Below, piece by piece: positions 49,794 through 60,342 of a DNA stretch of 64,000 nt. Numbering within the stretch: the stretch's first letter is position 1; every line of letters starts with the position of its first letter. The position numbers and the translations under genes are program-made. Source of the stretch: Lawsonibacter asaccharolyticus (lineage in GTDB: Bacteria; Bacillota; Clostridia; Oscillospirales; Oscillospiraceae); assembly GCA_003112755.1 (NCBI GenBank), contig BFBT01000001.1, forward strand, positions 1,426,001 to 1,490,000, written 5' to 3'. Below the pieces are notes generated by a model. That model was given only the letters and a program-made list of their open reading frames with translations, made no database searches and was not told the origin of the DNA.

Positions 49794-51050
49794 ATGACCA
49801 CACAAGAACTGCTTGCGCGTGCCAGACAGGCCAGAGGGGCCATGGCTCTGGCGGATACACAGACCAAGGACCGGGCCCTGCTGGCCATGGCGGAGGAGCT
49901 GGAGGCGGACACGGCCCCCATCCTGGCGGCCAACGCCCTGGATCTGGAGGGGGCCCGGGGCCGCATCTCCGAGGTGATGCTGGACCGGCTGGCCCTCAGC
50001 CCGGACCGGATCGCCGGCATGGCGAAGGGGATCCGGGAGGTGGCGGCCCTCCCTGACCCGGTGGGGGCTGTCCTCAGCCGGGTGGAGCGGCCCAACGGGC
50101 TGGTGATCGAGAAGACCGCCGTCCCAATGGGGGTCATCGCCATCATCTATGAGAGCCGGCCCAATGTCACCAGCGACGCCGCAGCCCTGGCCCTGAAGGC
50201 GGGCTCCGCCTGTGTGCTCCGCTGCGGGAAGGAGGCCCACCGCTCCGCCGCGGCCATCGTCTCCGCCCTGTGCCGGGGCCTCTCCCGGGCCGGACTGCCC
50301 CAGGAGGCCCTGTGTCTGGTGGAGGACACCACCCGGGCCTCCGCACACGAGCTGATGACCGCCAGCGGATACGTGGACCTGCTCATCCCCCGGGGGGGCG
50401 CGGGGCTGATCCGGGCCTGTGTGGACAATGCCACCGTCCCCGTCATCGAGACGGGCACCGGCATCTGCCACGTCTATGTGGACCGGGCGGCGGACCTGGA
50501 CATGGCGCTGGACATCCTGGAGAACGCCAAGTGCAGCCGGCCCAGCGTGTGCAACGCCGCCGAGGTGTGCCTAGTCCACCGGGAGGCGGCCCCGGTCTTT
50601 CTGCCCCGGATGCGGGAGCGGCTGACGGATGCCAGGGCAGCCCGGGGGGAGCGGCCGGTGGAGCTGCGCCTGGACGGGACGGCGGCCGGGATCATCCCCG
50701 GCACGCCCGCGGGTCCGGAGGACTTCGACACCGAGTTTTTGGACTATATCCTGGCTGTCCGGGTGGTGGACGGGACGGAGGAGGCCATCCGCCACATCGC
50801 AGCCCACTCCACCGGCCACTCGGAGGCCATCGTGACAGAGGACGGGGAGGCGGCCCGGCGCTTCCTGGCGGCAGTGGACTCAGCGGCGGTGTACTGGAAC
50901 GCCTCCACCCGCTTCACCGACGGGGGGGAGTTTGGCCTGGGCTGCGAGATGGGCATCTCCACCCAGAAGCTCCACGCCCGGGGCCCCCTGGGGCTGGCCG
51001 AGCTGTGCAGCTTCAAGTTCGTGATCCGGGGCGGGGGCCAGATCCGCTGA
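49794..51050 (+). CDS. proA: Gamma-glutamyl phosphate reductase
   Basis: 418 residues, ribosome site AAGGAGGCGGAAGGG. Aldehyde-dehydrogenase fold with the active-site Cys in [13 protein letters not shown] context ([13 protein letters not shown]) and the substrate/NADP regions [52 protein letters not shown]. It makes glutamate semialdehyde from gamma-glutamyl phosphate; with ProB it forms the first two steps of proline synthesis. Confidence 0.96.
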   Translation: MTTQELLARARQARGAMALADTQTKDRALLAMAEELEADTAPILAANALDLEGARGRISEVMLDRLALSPDRIAGMAKGIREVAALPDPVGAVLSRVERPNGLVIEKTAVPMGVIAIIYESRPNVTSDAAALALKAGSACVLRCGKEAHRSAAAIVSALCRGLSRAGLPQEALCLVEDTTRASAHELMTASGYVDLLIPRGGAGLIRACVDNATVPVIETGTGICHVYVDRAADLDMALDILENAKCSRPSVCNAAEVCLVHREAAPVFLPRMRERLTDARAARGERPVELRLDGTAAGIIPGTPAGPEDFDTEFLDYILAVRVVDGTEEAIRHIAAHSTGHSEAIVTEDGEAARRFLAAVDSAAVYWNASTRFTDGGEFGLGCEMGISTQKLHARGPLGLAELCSFKFVIRGGGQIR

Positions 51051-51071
51051 GGCGCCCCCTCTCTTTTCCAG

Positions 51072-51100
51072 CTGACAAATGCGCGGTCTCCGGGTATGAT
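51072..51100 (+). promoter_or_regulatory. Promoter candidate before the HD gene
   Basis: CTGACA, 17-bp spacer, TATGAT, about 145 nt before the HD start. Confidence 0.5.
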
Positions 51101-51245
51101 GGGAGCAGAGCGACACTCTCATCAGAGCCGTGAGCCAGATATCGCGGGGACGGCCCAGAACCGCCCGCCGCGGCATCCCATTTCCGCCCCCCTTTTCCCA
51201 ACTGGGTGAAAGGGAGGAAAATACCCATGAAAGGACTGATATCCG

Positions 51246-51755
51246 ATGCACAAGCATCTGCTGGAGTTCTGCCGCCTGACGGGAGAGCTCCTGGAAAGCG
51301 AGCCGGTGCGGATGATGGGCCGCTGGCAGCACCACGGCCGGATCACCACCCTGGACCACTCCCTGTTCGTGGCCTACCTGTCCTTCCGGGCAGCCCGGTG
51401 GCTGCGTCTGGATGAACGGGCCGCCGCCCGCGGGGGCCTGCTCCACGACCTGTACCTCTATGACCCCCGGGACAAGTCCGCCCACCCCGGCAGCCAGTGC
51501 TTCGACCACCCCAGGGCCGCAGCCCGGAATGCCGAGCAGGTGACCAAGCTCTCCGATAAGGAGCGCAACATTATCCTGTCCCACATGTGGCCCCTGGGCG
51601 GGGCACTGCCCCGGTCCCTGGAGGCCCTGCTGGTGGACCTGGTGGATACCTTCTGCGCGGGGCTGGAGCTCTCCCACATCTATCACCCAGGCCGCCTGCG
51701 GGAGAAGCTGGGCGTGGTCCCCCTGGCGGGTTCCCCCCAGGCCGACGCGGCCTGA
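51246..51755 (+). CDS. HD-domain phosphohydrolase-like protein
   Basis: 169 residues. HD-type metal ligands: TTLDHSLFVAYL (His), GGLLHDLYLYD (His-Asp), ILSHMW (His) and VDLVDTFC (Asp). Such domains hydrolyse phosphate esters of nucleotides. In frame there is a TGA 7 nt upstream of ATG 51246, so it cannot start earlier; the only good ribosome site nearby (AGGGAGG) is 25 nt upstream and fits a different-frame ATG (51227). The start is thus odd. Confidence 0.75.
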   Translation: MHKHLLEFCRLTGELLESEPVRMMGRWQHHGRITTLDHSLFVAYLSFRAARWLRLDERAAARGGLLHDLYLYDPRDKSAHPGSQCFDHPRAAARNAEQVTKLSDKERNIILSHMWPLGGALPRSLEALLVDLVDTFCAGLELSHIYHPGRLREKLGVVPLAGSPQADAA

Positions 51756-51773
51756 TCTGCTCCGCACCTCCTC

Positions 51774-51808
51774 ATGCCCCGGCAGCGTCTGCTGCCGGGG
51801 CATTTTTA
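51774..51808 (+). terminator. Terminator after the HD gene
   Basis: 13-bp stem ATGCCCCGGCAGC/GCTGCCGGGGCAT followed by TTTTTA. Confidence 0.93.
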
Positions 51809-51850
51809 GACATTTTCAGGAAAAGAGAGGCAGGAATAAAAATTCCCGGA

Positions 51851-51917
51851 AAATTTTCGAAAATTTCTCGAAAAATTCTCTTGAACCCAGGAAACTTTCT
51901 TGCTATTATGCTATAAT
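51851..51917 (+). promoter_or_regulatory. prs promoter region with AT-rich palindrome
   Basis: TTGAAC (51881), 17-bp spacer, TATTAT (51904-51909), overlapped by an extended-10 TG-C-TATAAT (51912-51917). A perfect palindrome AAATTTTC-GAAAATTT (51851-51866) lies upstream where an UP element or operator would be. Confidence 0.65.
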
Positions 51918-52085
51918 GGTTGGGGGTATCCGCATAACGTGCCGGATCTGTGCAGTTTGATGGAGAAGCCCCACGCATATCCGTGCTGATCGGCACTGCC
52001 GTCACAATAGAGGAACAGAGAGCAAGCAGATTTGGTGACCGACCCGGCCAGGTACCGGCGGTCCGCGTAAGGAAGGAAGTTGTTT

Positions 52086-53069
<984 letters not shown>

Positions 53070-53102
53070 GAGAGAGCGGGGACCGGAAGGGCGCGAAAAC
53101 AG

Positions 53103-53127
53103 GGGGCGGGTAGCCAATACCCGCCCC
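53103..53127 (+). terminator. Hairpin between prs and pth
   Basis: 10-bp stem GGGGCGGGTA/TACCCGCCCC followed by TCTTC; weak terminator or mRNA end. Confidence 0.45.
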
Positions 53128-53153
53128 TCTTCAGACTGTTTGAGGAGACCGAT

Positions 53154-53747
53154 ATGCTGTTTGGAAATGGAACCGGCGGGGTGGACTGGGTCCTGGTCTG
53201 CCTGGGCAACCCGGGGGAGAAATACGAAAACACCCGGCACAATGTGGGCTTCATGGTAGCTGACGAGCTGGGCGAGCGCCAGCGCGCCCCCATCCAGAGG
53301 CTGAAATATAAGGCGCTGACCAACGTGTTCACCATCTCCGGCCAGAAGGTGCTGGTGATGAAGCCCGTCACCTTCATGAACCTGTCCGGGGAGGCGGTGC
53401 GCCAGGCGGTGGACTTCTATAAGGTGGCGCCGGACCACGTGCTGGTGGTCTCTGACGACACCGCCCTGGCTGTGGGCCGTCTGCGTATCCGCAGGGGAGG
53501 CTCGGCCGGGGGTCATAACGGCCTGAAAAACATCATCCTCCACTTGGGGACAGACCAGTTTCCCCGGCTGCGGGTGGGGGTGGGGGAGAAGCCCCACCCG
53601 GATTATGATATGGCGGACTGGGTGCTGGGCAAGTTCCAGGGGGAGGACAAAAAGGCCATCGACCAGGCGGTGAAGCGGGCCGCCGACGCAGTGGAGTGCA
53701 TCCTGGCCGAGGGCATCGACCGGGGGATGAGCCGGTTCAACGGCTGA
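53154..53747 (+). CDS. pth: Peptidyl-tRNA hydrolase
   Basis: 197 residues; TTTGAGGAGACCGAT-ATG start. Motifs: CLGNPGEKYENTRHNVGFMV (catalytic His), KPVTFMNLSG, VSDDTALAVGRLRIRRGGSAGGHNGLKNII, FPRLRVGVG. Pth releases peptides from peptidyl-tRNA that drops off ribosomes. prs-pth order is common in Firmicutes. Its 3' end overlaps the convergent small gene by 11 bp. Confidence 0.95.
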   Translation: MLFGNGTGGVDWVLVCLGNPGEKYENTRHNVGFMVADELGERQRAPIQRLKYKALTNVFTISGQKVLVMKPVTFMNLSGEAVRQAVDFYKVAPDHVLVVSDDTALAVGRLRIRRGGSAGGHNGLKNIILHLGTDQFPRLRVGVGEKPHPDYDMADWVLGKFQGEDKKAIDQAVKRAADAVECILAEGIDRGMSRFNG

Positions 53748-53991
53748 GGGAGAGCTGGTCCAGCTCCTGTCCCAGCTCCAGGCCCAGGGCCAGCCCGGTG
53801 AGGAGCATCTGCCGGCCCTCGGAGGCGCCCACCTCCATGGCCGCGCCCCAGATGCGGTCCGCCTCGTCCTCGCCTGTCAGCTGATACAGCCGCTGCAGGA
53901 AGGGAAAGCTCTCTTCGGATACCCGGTCCATGTCCGGGGTGGGGGGAAGGGCCTCCACATAGTCCAGAAGGATGGAGATCAGGTCATACAT
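53737..53991 (-). CDS. Small helical protein of XRE module 2
   Basis: 84 residues, AAAGGAG 9 nt before the ATG. Acidic, helical: ISILLDYVEALPPTPDMDRV, FPFLQRLYQLTGEDEADRIWGAAMEVG, and C-terminal GLALGLELGQELDQL. Shares its tail pattern, size, orientation and promoter design with the 91-residue protein at 34681. Overlaps pth tail to tail. Function unknown. Confidence 0.7.
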   Translation of the reverse strand: MYDLISILLDYVEALPPTPDMDRVSEESFPFLQRLYQLTGEDEADRIWGAAMEVGASEGRQMLLTGLALGLELGQELDQLSLSR

Positions 53992-54021
53992 ACTAGGCGC
54001 TCCTTTCGTGTTCGGGACTTG

Positions 54022-54059
54022 TTACGTTATATTATATCGTGGGATATTATATCCGTCAA
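54022..54059. promoter_or_regulatory. Divergent promoters with embedded operator (module 2)
   Basis: Minus strand: TTGACG, 17-bp spacer, TATAAT (54031-54059). Plus strand: TTACGT, 17-bp spacer, TATTAT (54022-54050). A 13-bp perfect palindrome GGATAT-T-ATATCC (54042-54054) lies in the minus spacer and over the plus -10, so one bound dimer could repress both. Confidence 0.75.
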
Positions 54060-54076
54060 GAGGAAAGGGCAAAAAA

Positions 54077-54298
54077 ATGGAGATTTTAGGCGCGCGCTTG
54101 AAAATATTGCGCAATGAGGCCGGAAAAACTCAGCAGGGAATGGCGGATTTCCTAGGATGCCAGGTCCGGCATTATCAGTTGATTGAAGCCGGAGGCAGCA
54201 ATTTGCCGATTCCAAAGCTGATGAAAGTGGCGGACTATTTCGGCGTGTCGGTGGACTATCTTCTGGGGCGGACGGAGAACCGGGAGATCAACCGCTGA
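54077..54298 (+). CDS. XRE-family regulator (module 2)
   Basis: 73 residues from ATG 54077 (AGGAAAGGG upstream). HTH: LKILRNEAGKTQQGMADFLGCQVRHYQLIEAGGSNLPIPKLMKVADYFGVSVDYLLGRTEN. Nearly the same size and ending as the module 1 regulator. Likely represses the divergent small gene and itself through the palindrome at 54042-54054. Confidence 0.85.
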   Translation: MEILGARLKILRNEAGKTQQGMADFLGCQVRHYQLIEAGGSNLPIPKLMKVADYFGVSVDYLLGRTENREINR

Positions 54299-54398
54299 CC
54301 CGGGCGGGGGAGACAGAGGTCTTCCCCGCTGTTTTGGTTCCGGCCTTTACACAGGAGGCGGGCCCTGCCCGCCATTCCCGGACCTGTGACGTGCCGCA

Positions 54399-55207
54399 GG
54401 GGCGCGCAAAGACCGAAGGCATCCCGTAGGGGCGGCTTCCAGAACCGCCCCCAAAGCCTTCCCCCCGCCGGGGGGAAGGTGTCACGGCGCATGCCGTGAC
54501 GGATGAGGGGTCTTCCTCCCCCCATCCCAGCCGCAGGATGGCCCCCAAAGGGTTCCGCCCTGCGGAGCGGCTGGCGGGCGCGCAAAGCGCGCCCCTACGC
54601 AGAGACCGAAGGCATCCCGTAGGGGCGGCTTCCAGCGACGCCCCCAAAGCCTTCCCCCCGCCGGGGGGAAGGTGTCACGGCGTATGCCGTGACGGATGAG
54701 GGGTCTTCCTCCCCCATCCCAGCCGCAGGATGGCCCCCAAAGGGTTCCGCCCCGCAGGGCGGCCGGCGGGCGCGCAAAGCGCGCCCCTACGCAGAGACCG
54801 AAGGCATCCCATAGGGGCGGCTTCCAGCGCCGCCCCCAAAGCCTTCCCCCACGCCGGGGGGAAGGTGTCACGGCGTATGCCGTGACGGATGAGGGGTCTT
54901 CCTCCCCCCATCCCAGCCGCAGGATGGCCCCCAAAGGGTTCCGCCCTGCGGGGCGGCCGGCGGGCGCGCAAAGCGCGCCCCTACGCAGAGACCGAAGGCA
55001 TCCCGTAGGGGCGGCTTCCAGCGCCGCCCCCGAAGCCTTCCCCCCACCGGGGGGAAGGTGTCACGGCGTATGCCGTGACGGATGAGGGGTCTTCCTCCCC
55101 CCATCCCAGCCGCAGGATAGCCCCCAAAGGGTTCCGCCCCGCAGGGCGGCTGGCGGGCGCGCAAAGCGCGCCCCTACGCAGAGACCGAAGGCATCCCGTA
55201 GGGGGCC
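54399..55207. repeat. Tandem palindrome-rich repeat, four full units plus a partial one
   Basis: Units of 192-194 bp begin at GACCGAAGGC: 54411, 54604, 54796, 54990, and a fifth partial copy at 55183. Each unit holds several inverted repeats: GGGGCGGC/GCCGCCCC-like, CCTTCCCCC/GGGGGAAGG, GTCACGGC-gtat-GCCGTGAC, and GGGCGCGC-aaa-GCGCGCCC. Copies differ by point changes. Unit length is not a multiple of three and no start with a ribosome site exists, so it is noncoding. It occupies the whole space between the XRE gene and the mfd promoter. Confidence 0.92.
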
Positions 55208-55257
55208 CGGACCCGCCCCTGAATGGAGACCGGGGGCGGAAATCCCCGGGAATTTCC

Positions 55258-55286
55258 TTGACGGACCGGAGAAAAGGCGATATACT
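55258..55286 (+). promoter_or_regulatory. mfd promoter
   Basis: TTGACG, 17-bp spacer, TATACT, 50 bp after the repeat array ends. Confidence 0.7.
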
Positions 55287-55372
55287 GTTGGAAAATGACC
55301 CCCTCCCTAAAGTCGGGAACGGGGGGCTTTGTCGCGTTTGCGATTTCCATATTTTTCTATTTGGTGGCCGCT

Positions 55373-58300
55373 ATGAAACTTTTGAACGACATCTTGAACA
55401 ATGTGCCGGAGTTCGGCCAGCTGCTGGCCGCCATGGACAGCGGCCGCTGTCCTGTGGCCCTGTCCGGGCTGTCGGCGGTCCACCGGGCCCACTTTGCCGC
55501 CGGGGTCTACGCCCGCACCGGCCGGCCGGTGGTGCTGGTGTGCGCCGACGAGGGGGAAGGGGAGCGGCTGGCCCGGGATCTGGAGTCCCTGACGGGGCAG
55601 CGGGTGCCGGTGCTCGCCCCCCGGTCCTACATCTTTCACAACGCGGCCACTGTCTCCCGCCAGTGGGAGCACCGGCGGCTGGCCCTGATGCGGGCCATGG
55701 CGGCGGGGGAGGTGCCCCTGCTGGTGGCGGCGGTGGAGGGACTGCTTCAGCGGACCCTGCCCCCGGAGGAGCTGGACCGGGCCTGGGCGGAGCTGCGGAC
55801 CGGGGGGAGCTATGACCTGAACCAGCTGGCTGAGACACTGACTGCCGCCGGGTACAGCCGGTGCGACCAGGTGGAAGGCGTGGGACAGTTTGCCCTGCGG
55901 GGCGGGATCTTGGATGTCTACTCCCCAGGGATGGAGCAGCCCGTGCGGGCGGAGTTCTTCGGAGACGAGCTGGATGCTATGGGGCTGTTCGACCCCGCCA
56001 CCCAGCGCCGGACGGAGAACGTGGAGCGGGCGGTGCTGCTGCCGGCGGCGGAGGCGCTGCCCCATCTGGCGCCCGGAGGGACGGCGGGGCTGGCAGCCCG
56101 GCTGGAGAAGCTGGCCGCAGGGGCGGAGAAGGCGGGGCGGCATGAGCTGGCCCAGACTCTGCGGCAGGACCGGGAGGCGCTGGAGCAGGGGCGGAGCTTC
56201 CCCGCCACGGACCGCTATCTGGCGCTGATCTATCCCCAGCTGGCCACGGCGGCCGACTACCTGCCGCCGGACGCCTGTGTGCTCTTTTCTGAGAGCAGCC
56301 GGGTGGGGGAGCGGGCCAAGACCTACCAGTGGCAGCTGGAGGAGGATGCCAAGTCCCTGATGGAGCGGGGGGAGCTGGACGGCTCCTGCGCCGTACTGTC
56401 CCGCACCTTCCCGGAGCTCAACGCCCGGCTGTCCGACTGGCCGACGGCCTATCTGGACTCCTTCACTCTGTCGGCTTATCCGGTGCCCCCCGGCTGCCTG
56501 CTGTCGGTGACGGCCAAGCAGCTGCCCTCCTTTGGCGCCAGCCTGGAGACGGCGGTCTCCGACCTGGACCACTACCAGCGCTCGGGCCTGGGCACCCTGG
56601 TGCTGGTGTCCAGCGAACAGAGGGCCCTGAATCTCCAGACGCTGCTGCGGGAGCAGGGCCTCCGGGCGGCGGTGGAGTTCCAGCCCCAGACCCTCCCTGG
56701 GCCGGGGGAGACCCTGGTCTCGGTGGGCGGCCTGTCCGCCGGGATGGAGTACCCGGAGGCCCGTCTGGCGGTACTCACCGAGGGACAGGGGGCGGCACTG
56801 AAAAAGCCCCGGCCCCGGAAGGCGGCCACCAACCGGGAGAAGCTGAAGTCCTATGCCGACCTGTCCCCCGGAGACCTGGTGGTCCACGAGCATCACGGTG
56901 TGGGCCGCTACATGGGGATGGTGAAACTGCCTGCCGACGGGGTGGAGAAGGACTATGTGAAGATCGCCTACGCCGGCTCCGATGTGCTCTACGTCCCCGC
57001 CACCCAGCTGGACCTGGTGAGCAAGTACATCGGCGGGGGCGAGGACGCGGCGGAGACCAAAAAGCTCTCCCGCCTGGGGGGCACCGACTGGGAGAAGGCC
57101 AAGAGCAAGGCCAAAAAGGCGGTGAAGGATCTGGCCAAGGGCCTGATCCAGCTCTATGCCCAGCGGCAGCGGCAGCCCGGCTTCGCCTTCTCTCCCGACT
57201 CCCCCTGGCAGCGGGAATTCGAGGAGGAGTTCGAGTACGCGGAGACGGAGGACCAGCTGCGCTGCGTGGAGGAGATCAAGCGGGACATGGAGCGCCCGGT
57301 GCCCATGGACCGGCTGCTGTGCGGCGACGTGGGCTACGGAAAGACGGAGGTGGCCTTCCGGGCCGTCATGAAATGTGTGCTGGACGGCAAGCAGGCCGCT
57401 GTGCTGGTGCCCACCACGGTGCTGGCCCGGCAGCATTTTCTCAACGCCCTGCGGCGCTTTGCCAAATATCCGGTGACCATCGATGTGGTCTCCCGCTTCC
57501 GCACCAGCGCCCAGATGAAGGAGACCCTGCGGCGGGTGGAGAGCGGTGAGGTGGACATCCTCATCGGCACCCACCGCCTGTTCAACCGGGACGTGCGCTT
57601 CAAGGACCTGGGTCTGCTGGTGGTGGACGAGGAGCAGCGCTTCGGCGTCCAGCACAAGGAGAAGCTGAAGGAGAACTTCCGTCAGGTGGATGTGCTGACC
57701 CTGTCCGCCACCCCCATCCCCCGGACGCTGAACATGGCCCTCAGCGGCATCCGGGACATGTCCACCCTGGAGGAGCCCCCCGCCGACCGCCAGCCGGTGC
57801 AGACCTATGTGCTGGAGCACGACTGGGGGGTGCTGGGGGACGCCATGCGCCGGGAGCTGGAGCGGGGCGGGCAGGTGTACTACCTCCACAACCGGGTGGA
57901 GACCATCGACCGCACCGCCAGCCGCATCCAGGCCATGCTGGGGGAGGATGCGGCGGTGGGGGTGGCCCACGGCAAGATGACCCAGGAGGCCATCGACGAG
58001 GTGATGAGCCGGATGACCGACGGGGAGCTGAACGTGCTGGTGTGCACCACCATCATCGAGACGGGCATCGACCTGCCCAACGCCAACACCCTCATCATCG
58101 AGGACGCCGACCGCCTGGGCCTGGCCCAGCTCCACCAGATCCGGGGCCGGGTAGGGCGGTCCAGCCGCCGGGCCTACGCCTACCTCACCTACCGCCGGGG
58201 CAAGGTGCTCACCGAGGTGGCCGCCAAGCGGCTGAGCGCCATCCGGGAGTTCGCCGAGTTCGGCTCCGGCTTCAAGATCGCCATGCGGGACCTGGAGATC

Positions 58301-58870
58301 CGGGGTGCGGGCAACGTGCTGGGGCCGGAGCAGAGCGGCTTCCTGTTGTCGGTAGGCTACGACATGTACTTGAAGCTGCTGGAGGAAGCGGTGCTTCAGG
58401 AGCAGGGCCAGCCGGTGCCTCCCAAGACCGAATGTGCCGCCGACCTGAGCGTGGCGGCGTCGGTGCCCGACCGGTACGTCCCCTCCCCGGAGCAGCGGAT
58501 GGACCTGTACCGCCGCATCGCCGCCATCCGCAGCGAGGCGGAGGCGGACGACCTGGTGGATGAGCTCATCGACCGGTATGGCGAGCCCCCCCGCACGGTG
58601 AACAACCTGATCTCCGTGGCCCTGCTCCGCGCCGCGGCGGCGGAGGCCGGGATCACCGACATCGCCCAGAAGCAGGGGCAGCTGGTCTTTACCCTGGCCC
58701 GGTTCAGTCTGGAGCAGTTTTCCGCCCTGTGCGCCATGGACCGGTATCAGAACCGGCTGCTGCTCACTCCGGGGGAGGTGCCCCGCTTTACCTTCCGGCT
58801 GAAAAAGGGGGAGGACGCCCTGCGGGCCGCACGGCAGGTGGTGGACGACTTCGCGGGGGCGGAGGGCTGA
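55373..58870 (+). CDS. mfd: Transcription-repair coupling factor
   Basis: 1165 residues from ATG 55373; the ribosome site is weak (GGTGG). UvrB-like N-terminal domain, RNA-polymerase-interacting domain ([23 protein letters not shown], about 500-560), RecG-like translocase with Walker [86 protein letters not shown], and C-terminal TRCF domain. It removes stalled RNA polymerase and recruits UvrA. Length is normal. Confidence 0.95.
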   Translation: MKLLNDILNNVPEFGQLLAAMDSGRCPVALSGLSAVHRAHFAAGVYARTGRPVVLVCADEGEGERLARDLESLTGQRVPVLAPRSYIFHNAATVSRQWEHRRLALMRAMAAGEVPLLVAAVEGLLQRTLPPEELDRAWAELRTGGSYDLNQLAETLTAAGYSRCDQVEGVGQFALRGGILDVYSPGMEQPVRAEFFGDELDAMGLFDPATQRRTENVERAVLLPAAEALPHLAPGGTAGLAARLEKLAAGAEKAGRHELAQTLRQDREALEQGRSFPATDRYLALIYPQLATAADYLPPDACVLFSESSRVGERAKTYQWQLEEDAKSLMERGELDGSCAVLSRTFPELNARLSDWPTAYLDSFTLSAYPVPPGCLLSVTAKQLPSFGASLETAVSDLDHYQRSGLGTLVLVSSEQRALNLQTLLREQGLRAAVEFQPQTLPGPGETLVSVGGLSAGMEYPEARLAVLTEGQGAALKKPRPRKAATNREKLKSYADLSPGDLVVHEHHGVGRYMGMVKLPADGVEKDYVKIAYAGSDVLYVPATQLDLVSKYIGGGEDAAETKKLSRLGGTDWEKAKSKAKKAVKDLAKGLIQLYAQRQRQPGFAFSPDSPWQREFEEEFEYAETEDQLRCVEEIKRDMERPVPMDRLLCGDVGYGKTEVAFRAVMKCVLDGKQAAVLVPTTVLARQHFLNALRRFAKYPVTIDVVSRFRTSAQMKETLRRVESGEVDILIGTHRLFNRDVRFKDLGLLVVDEEQRFGVQHKEKLKENFRQVDVLTLSATPIPRTLNMALSGIRDMSTLEEPPADRQPVQTYVLEHDWGVLGDAMRRELERGGQVYYLHNRVETIDRTASRIQAMLGEDAAVGVAHGKMTQEAIDEVMSRMTDGELNVLVCTTIIETGIDLPNANTLIIEDADRLGLAQLHQIRGRVGRSSRRAYAYLTYRRGKVLTEVAAKRLSAIREFAEFGSGFKIAMRDLEIRGAGNVLGPEQSGFLLSVGYDMYLKLLEEAVLQEQGQPVPPKTECAADLSVAASVPDRYVPSPEQRMDLYRRIAAIRSEAEADDLVDELIDRYGEPPRTVNNLISVALLRAAAAEAGITDIAQKQGQLVFTLARFSLEQFSALCAMDRYQNRLLLTPGEVPRFTFRLKKGEDALRAARQVVDDFAGAEG

Positions 58871-58912
58871 AGCCGCCCCGCATTTCAGAGTGGGGAGTTT
58901 TTCCCTTCTCCA

Positions 58913-58941
58913 TTGAAACCGGAAGACAGATGTGGTATGAT
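58913..58941 (+). promoter_or_regulatory. Promoter of the PrsA-like gene
   Basis: TTGAAA, 17-bp spacer, TATGAT with an upstream TG (extended -10). Confidence 0.65.
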
Positions 58942-59010
58942 ATCAAACTGTATCCGGCCCTGCGGACCGGAACAGATCTGAATTGGATGAAACAGAAAGG
59001 AACTGCTCTT

Positions 59011-60279
59011 ATGAGATCGATGAAACGGGCGGGGGCCCTGACCCTCGCGGCCCTGATTCTGGCCTTTTCCCTGACCGCCTGCGGTAAGGACGGCGGGAGC
59101 TCCGGGAGCGGCGCTTCTTCCAGTGCCGCCGGGAGCACCTCCAGCAGTGAACCGATCACCGTGGACCTGGACGCCGTCACGGATGTGTTCCTCACCACCG
59201 CCGGCATCCCGGGTGACACTGTGGTGGCCCAGGTGGGAGATGTGGACATCACCGCCGCTGAGCTGCTGTACTGGGTGGCGTACAGCGCCGACAGCATGCT
59301 CAGTTATTACAGCACCTATTTCGGCATCACCGAGCTGCCCTGGGATACGGAGGACGCCTCCGGCGTCACCCTGACCCAGGGGACTTTGGACAACGCGCTG
59401 AGGACTGCGGCCCTGTACGCCCTGATCCCCGGGATAGCGGAGGAGGAGGGCGTGACCCTGTCCCAGGACTTCCAGGACACCTTTGCCGATCAGCTGGCCA
59501 CTATGACTGAGGCCATGGGGGGCGAGGACGTGATGGCCATGTACCTGTGGCAGTATCCCCTGACTCCTGAGCTCTACACCCAGCTGTGTGAGAGCGAGGA
59601 CCTGAACGGCCAGCTTCAGGATAAGTATTTTGGAGAGAACGGCACCATGAAGCCCACCGACGCCGACCTGCTCTCCTACATCCAGAACGACCGGAAGCTG
59701 TACTCCGTCAAGCACATCCTGCTGCTGACCCAGGACCCGGAGACCGGAGAGCCCCTGGACGAGGCTGCCGCGGCGGAGAAGAAGGCTCAGGCGGAGGATC
59801 TGCTCCGCCAGCTGCGGGAGAGCAGCGACCCCGCCGCCCTGTTCGACCAGCTGATGAACGATTACAGCGAGGACACCGGACTGGCCACCAACCCGGACGG
59901 CTATCAGGCCGTGGAGGCAGGTCAGATGGTCCCCGAGTTCGAGGAGGCGTCCCTGGCCCTGGAGCCCGGCGAGATCAGTGACATCGTGGAGAGCGATTAC
60001 GGCTACCACATCATCCTGCGCCTTCCCCTGGAGGTGGAGCCGGCCGACTATCAGGCGGACTTTGTGCAGGAGAAGATGACCCAGCTCCAGCAGGGCTGGC
60101 TGGATGAGCATGAGATCGTTACCAACGATGCCTTTGACCAGCTGGACGTGCCCGCCTTCTATGAGACGGTCACCGCCCTGCGGCAGGCGGTGAGCACCCG
60201 GATGGAGGAGCTGAGCGCCCAGGAGGACGCCTCCGCCTCCGCCAGCGCCCCCGCCGCCAGCGGCAGCGCGCAGAACTGA
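59011..60279 (+). CDS. PrsA-like peptidylprolyl isomerase lipoprotein
   Basis: 422 residues from ATG 59011 (AAAGGA upstream; ATG 58987 in frame). Lipoprotein signal KRAGALTLAALILAFSLTAC (lipobox LTAC, Cys about 23), a Ser/Gly linker, a SurA-like N-lobe, and a parvulin domain (about 230-345: YSVKHILLLT, LFDQLMNDYSED, QMVPEFEEASLALEPGEISDIV, GYHIILRL). Extracellular lipid-anchored foldase that helps secreted proteins fold. The very C-terminus is Ala/Ser-rich. Single gene. Confidence 0.9.
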   Translation: MRSMKRAGALTLAALILAFSLTACGKDGGSSGSGASSSAAGSTSSSEPITVDLDAVTDVFLTTAGIPGDTVVAQVGDVDITAAELLYWVAYSADSMLSYYSTYFGITELPWDTEDASGVTLTQGTLDNALRTAALYALIPGIAEEEGVTLSQDFQDTFADQLATMTEAMGGEDVMAMYLWQYPLTPELYTQLCESEDLNGQLQDKYFGENGTMKPTDADLLSYIQNDRKLYSVKHILLLTQDPETGEPLDEAAAAEKKAQAEDLLRQLRESSDPAALFDQLMNDYSEDTGLATNPDGYQAVEAGQMVPEFEEASLALEPGEISDIVESDYGYHIILRLPLEVEPADYQADFVQEKMTQLQQGWLDEHEIVTNDAFDQLDVPAFYETVTALRQAVSTRMEELSAQEDASASASAPAASGSAQN

Positions 60280-60296
60280 GACCCTTCACAGCGTAT

Positions 60297-60342
60297 AAAA
60301 ACCTCCGCCCTGCCCCCATGTGGGGGCAGGGCGGAGGTTTTT
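60297..60342. terminator. Bidirectional terminator (PrsA-like gene and BlaI operon)
   Basis: Perfect 22-bp stem AAAAACCTCCGCCC.../...GGGCGGAGGTTTTT; the minus-strand membrane protein gene ends inside it. Confidence 0.9.

Noticed and set aside
51925..52085. PRPP or guanidine-type riboswitch before prs
   Set aside because: No ykkC-type conserved core seen in the leader.
54411..55085. Open frames on both strands across the tandem array that look like repeated proteins
   Set aside because: The unit (192-194 bp) is not a multiple of three, frames shift between units, there are no ribosome sites, and composition is that of palindromes, not protein.
54399..55207. Possible CRISPR array
   Set aside because: Repeats are about 193 bp long without unique spacers and no cas genes are near.
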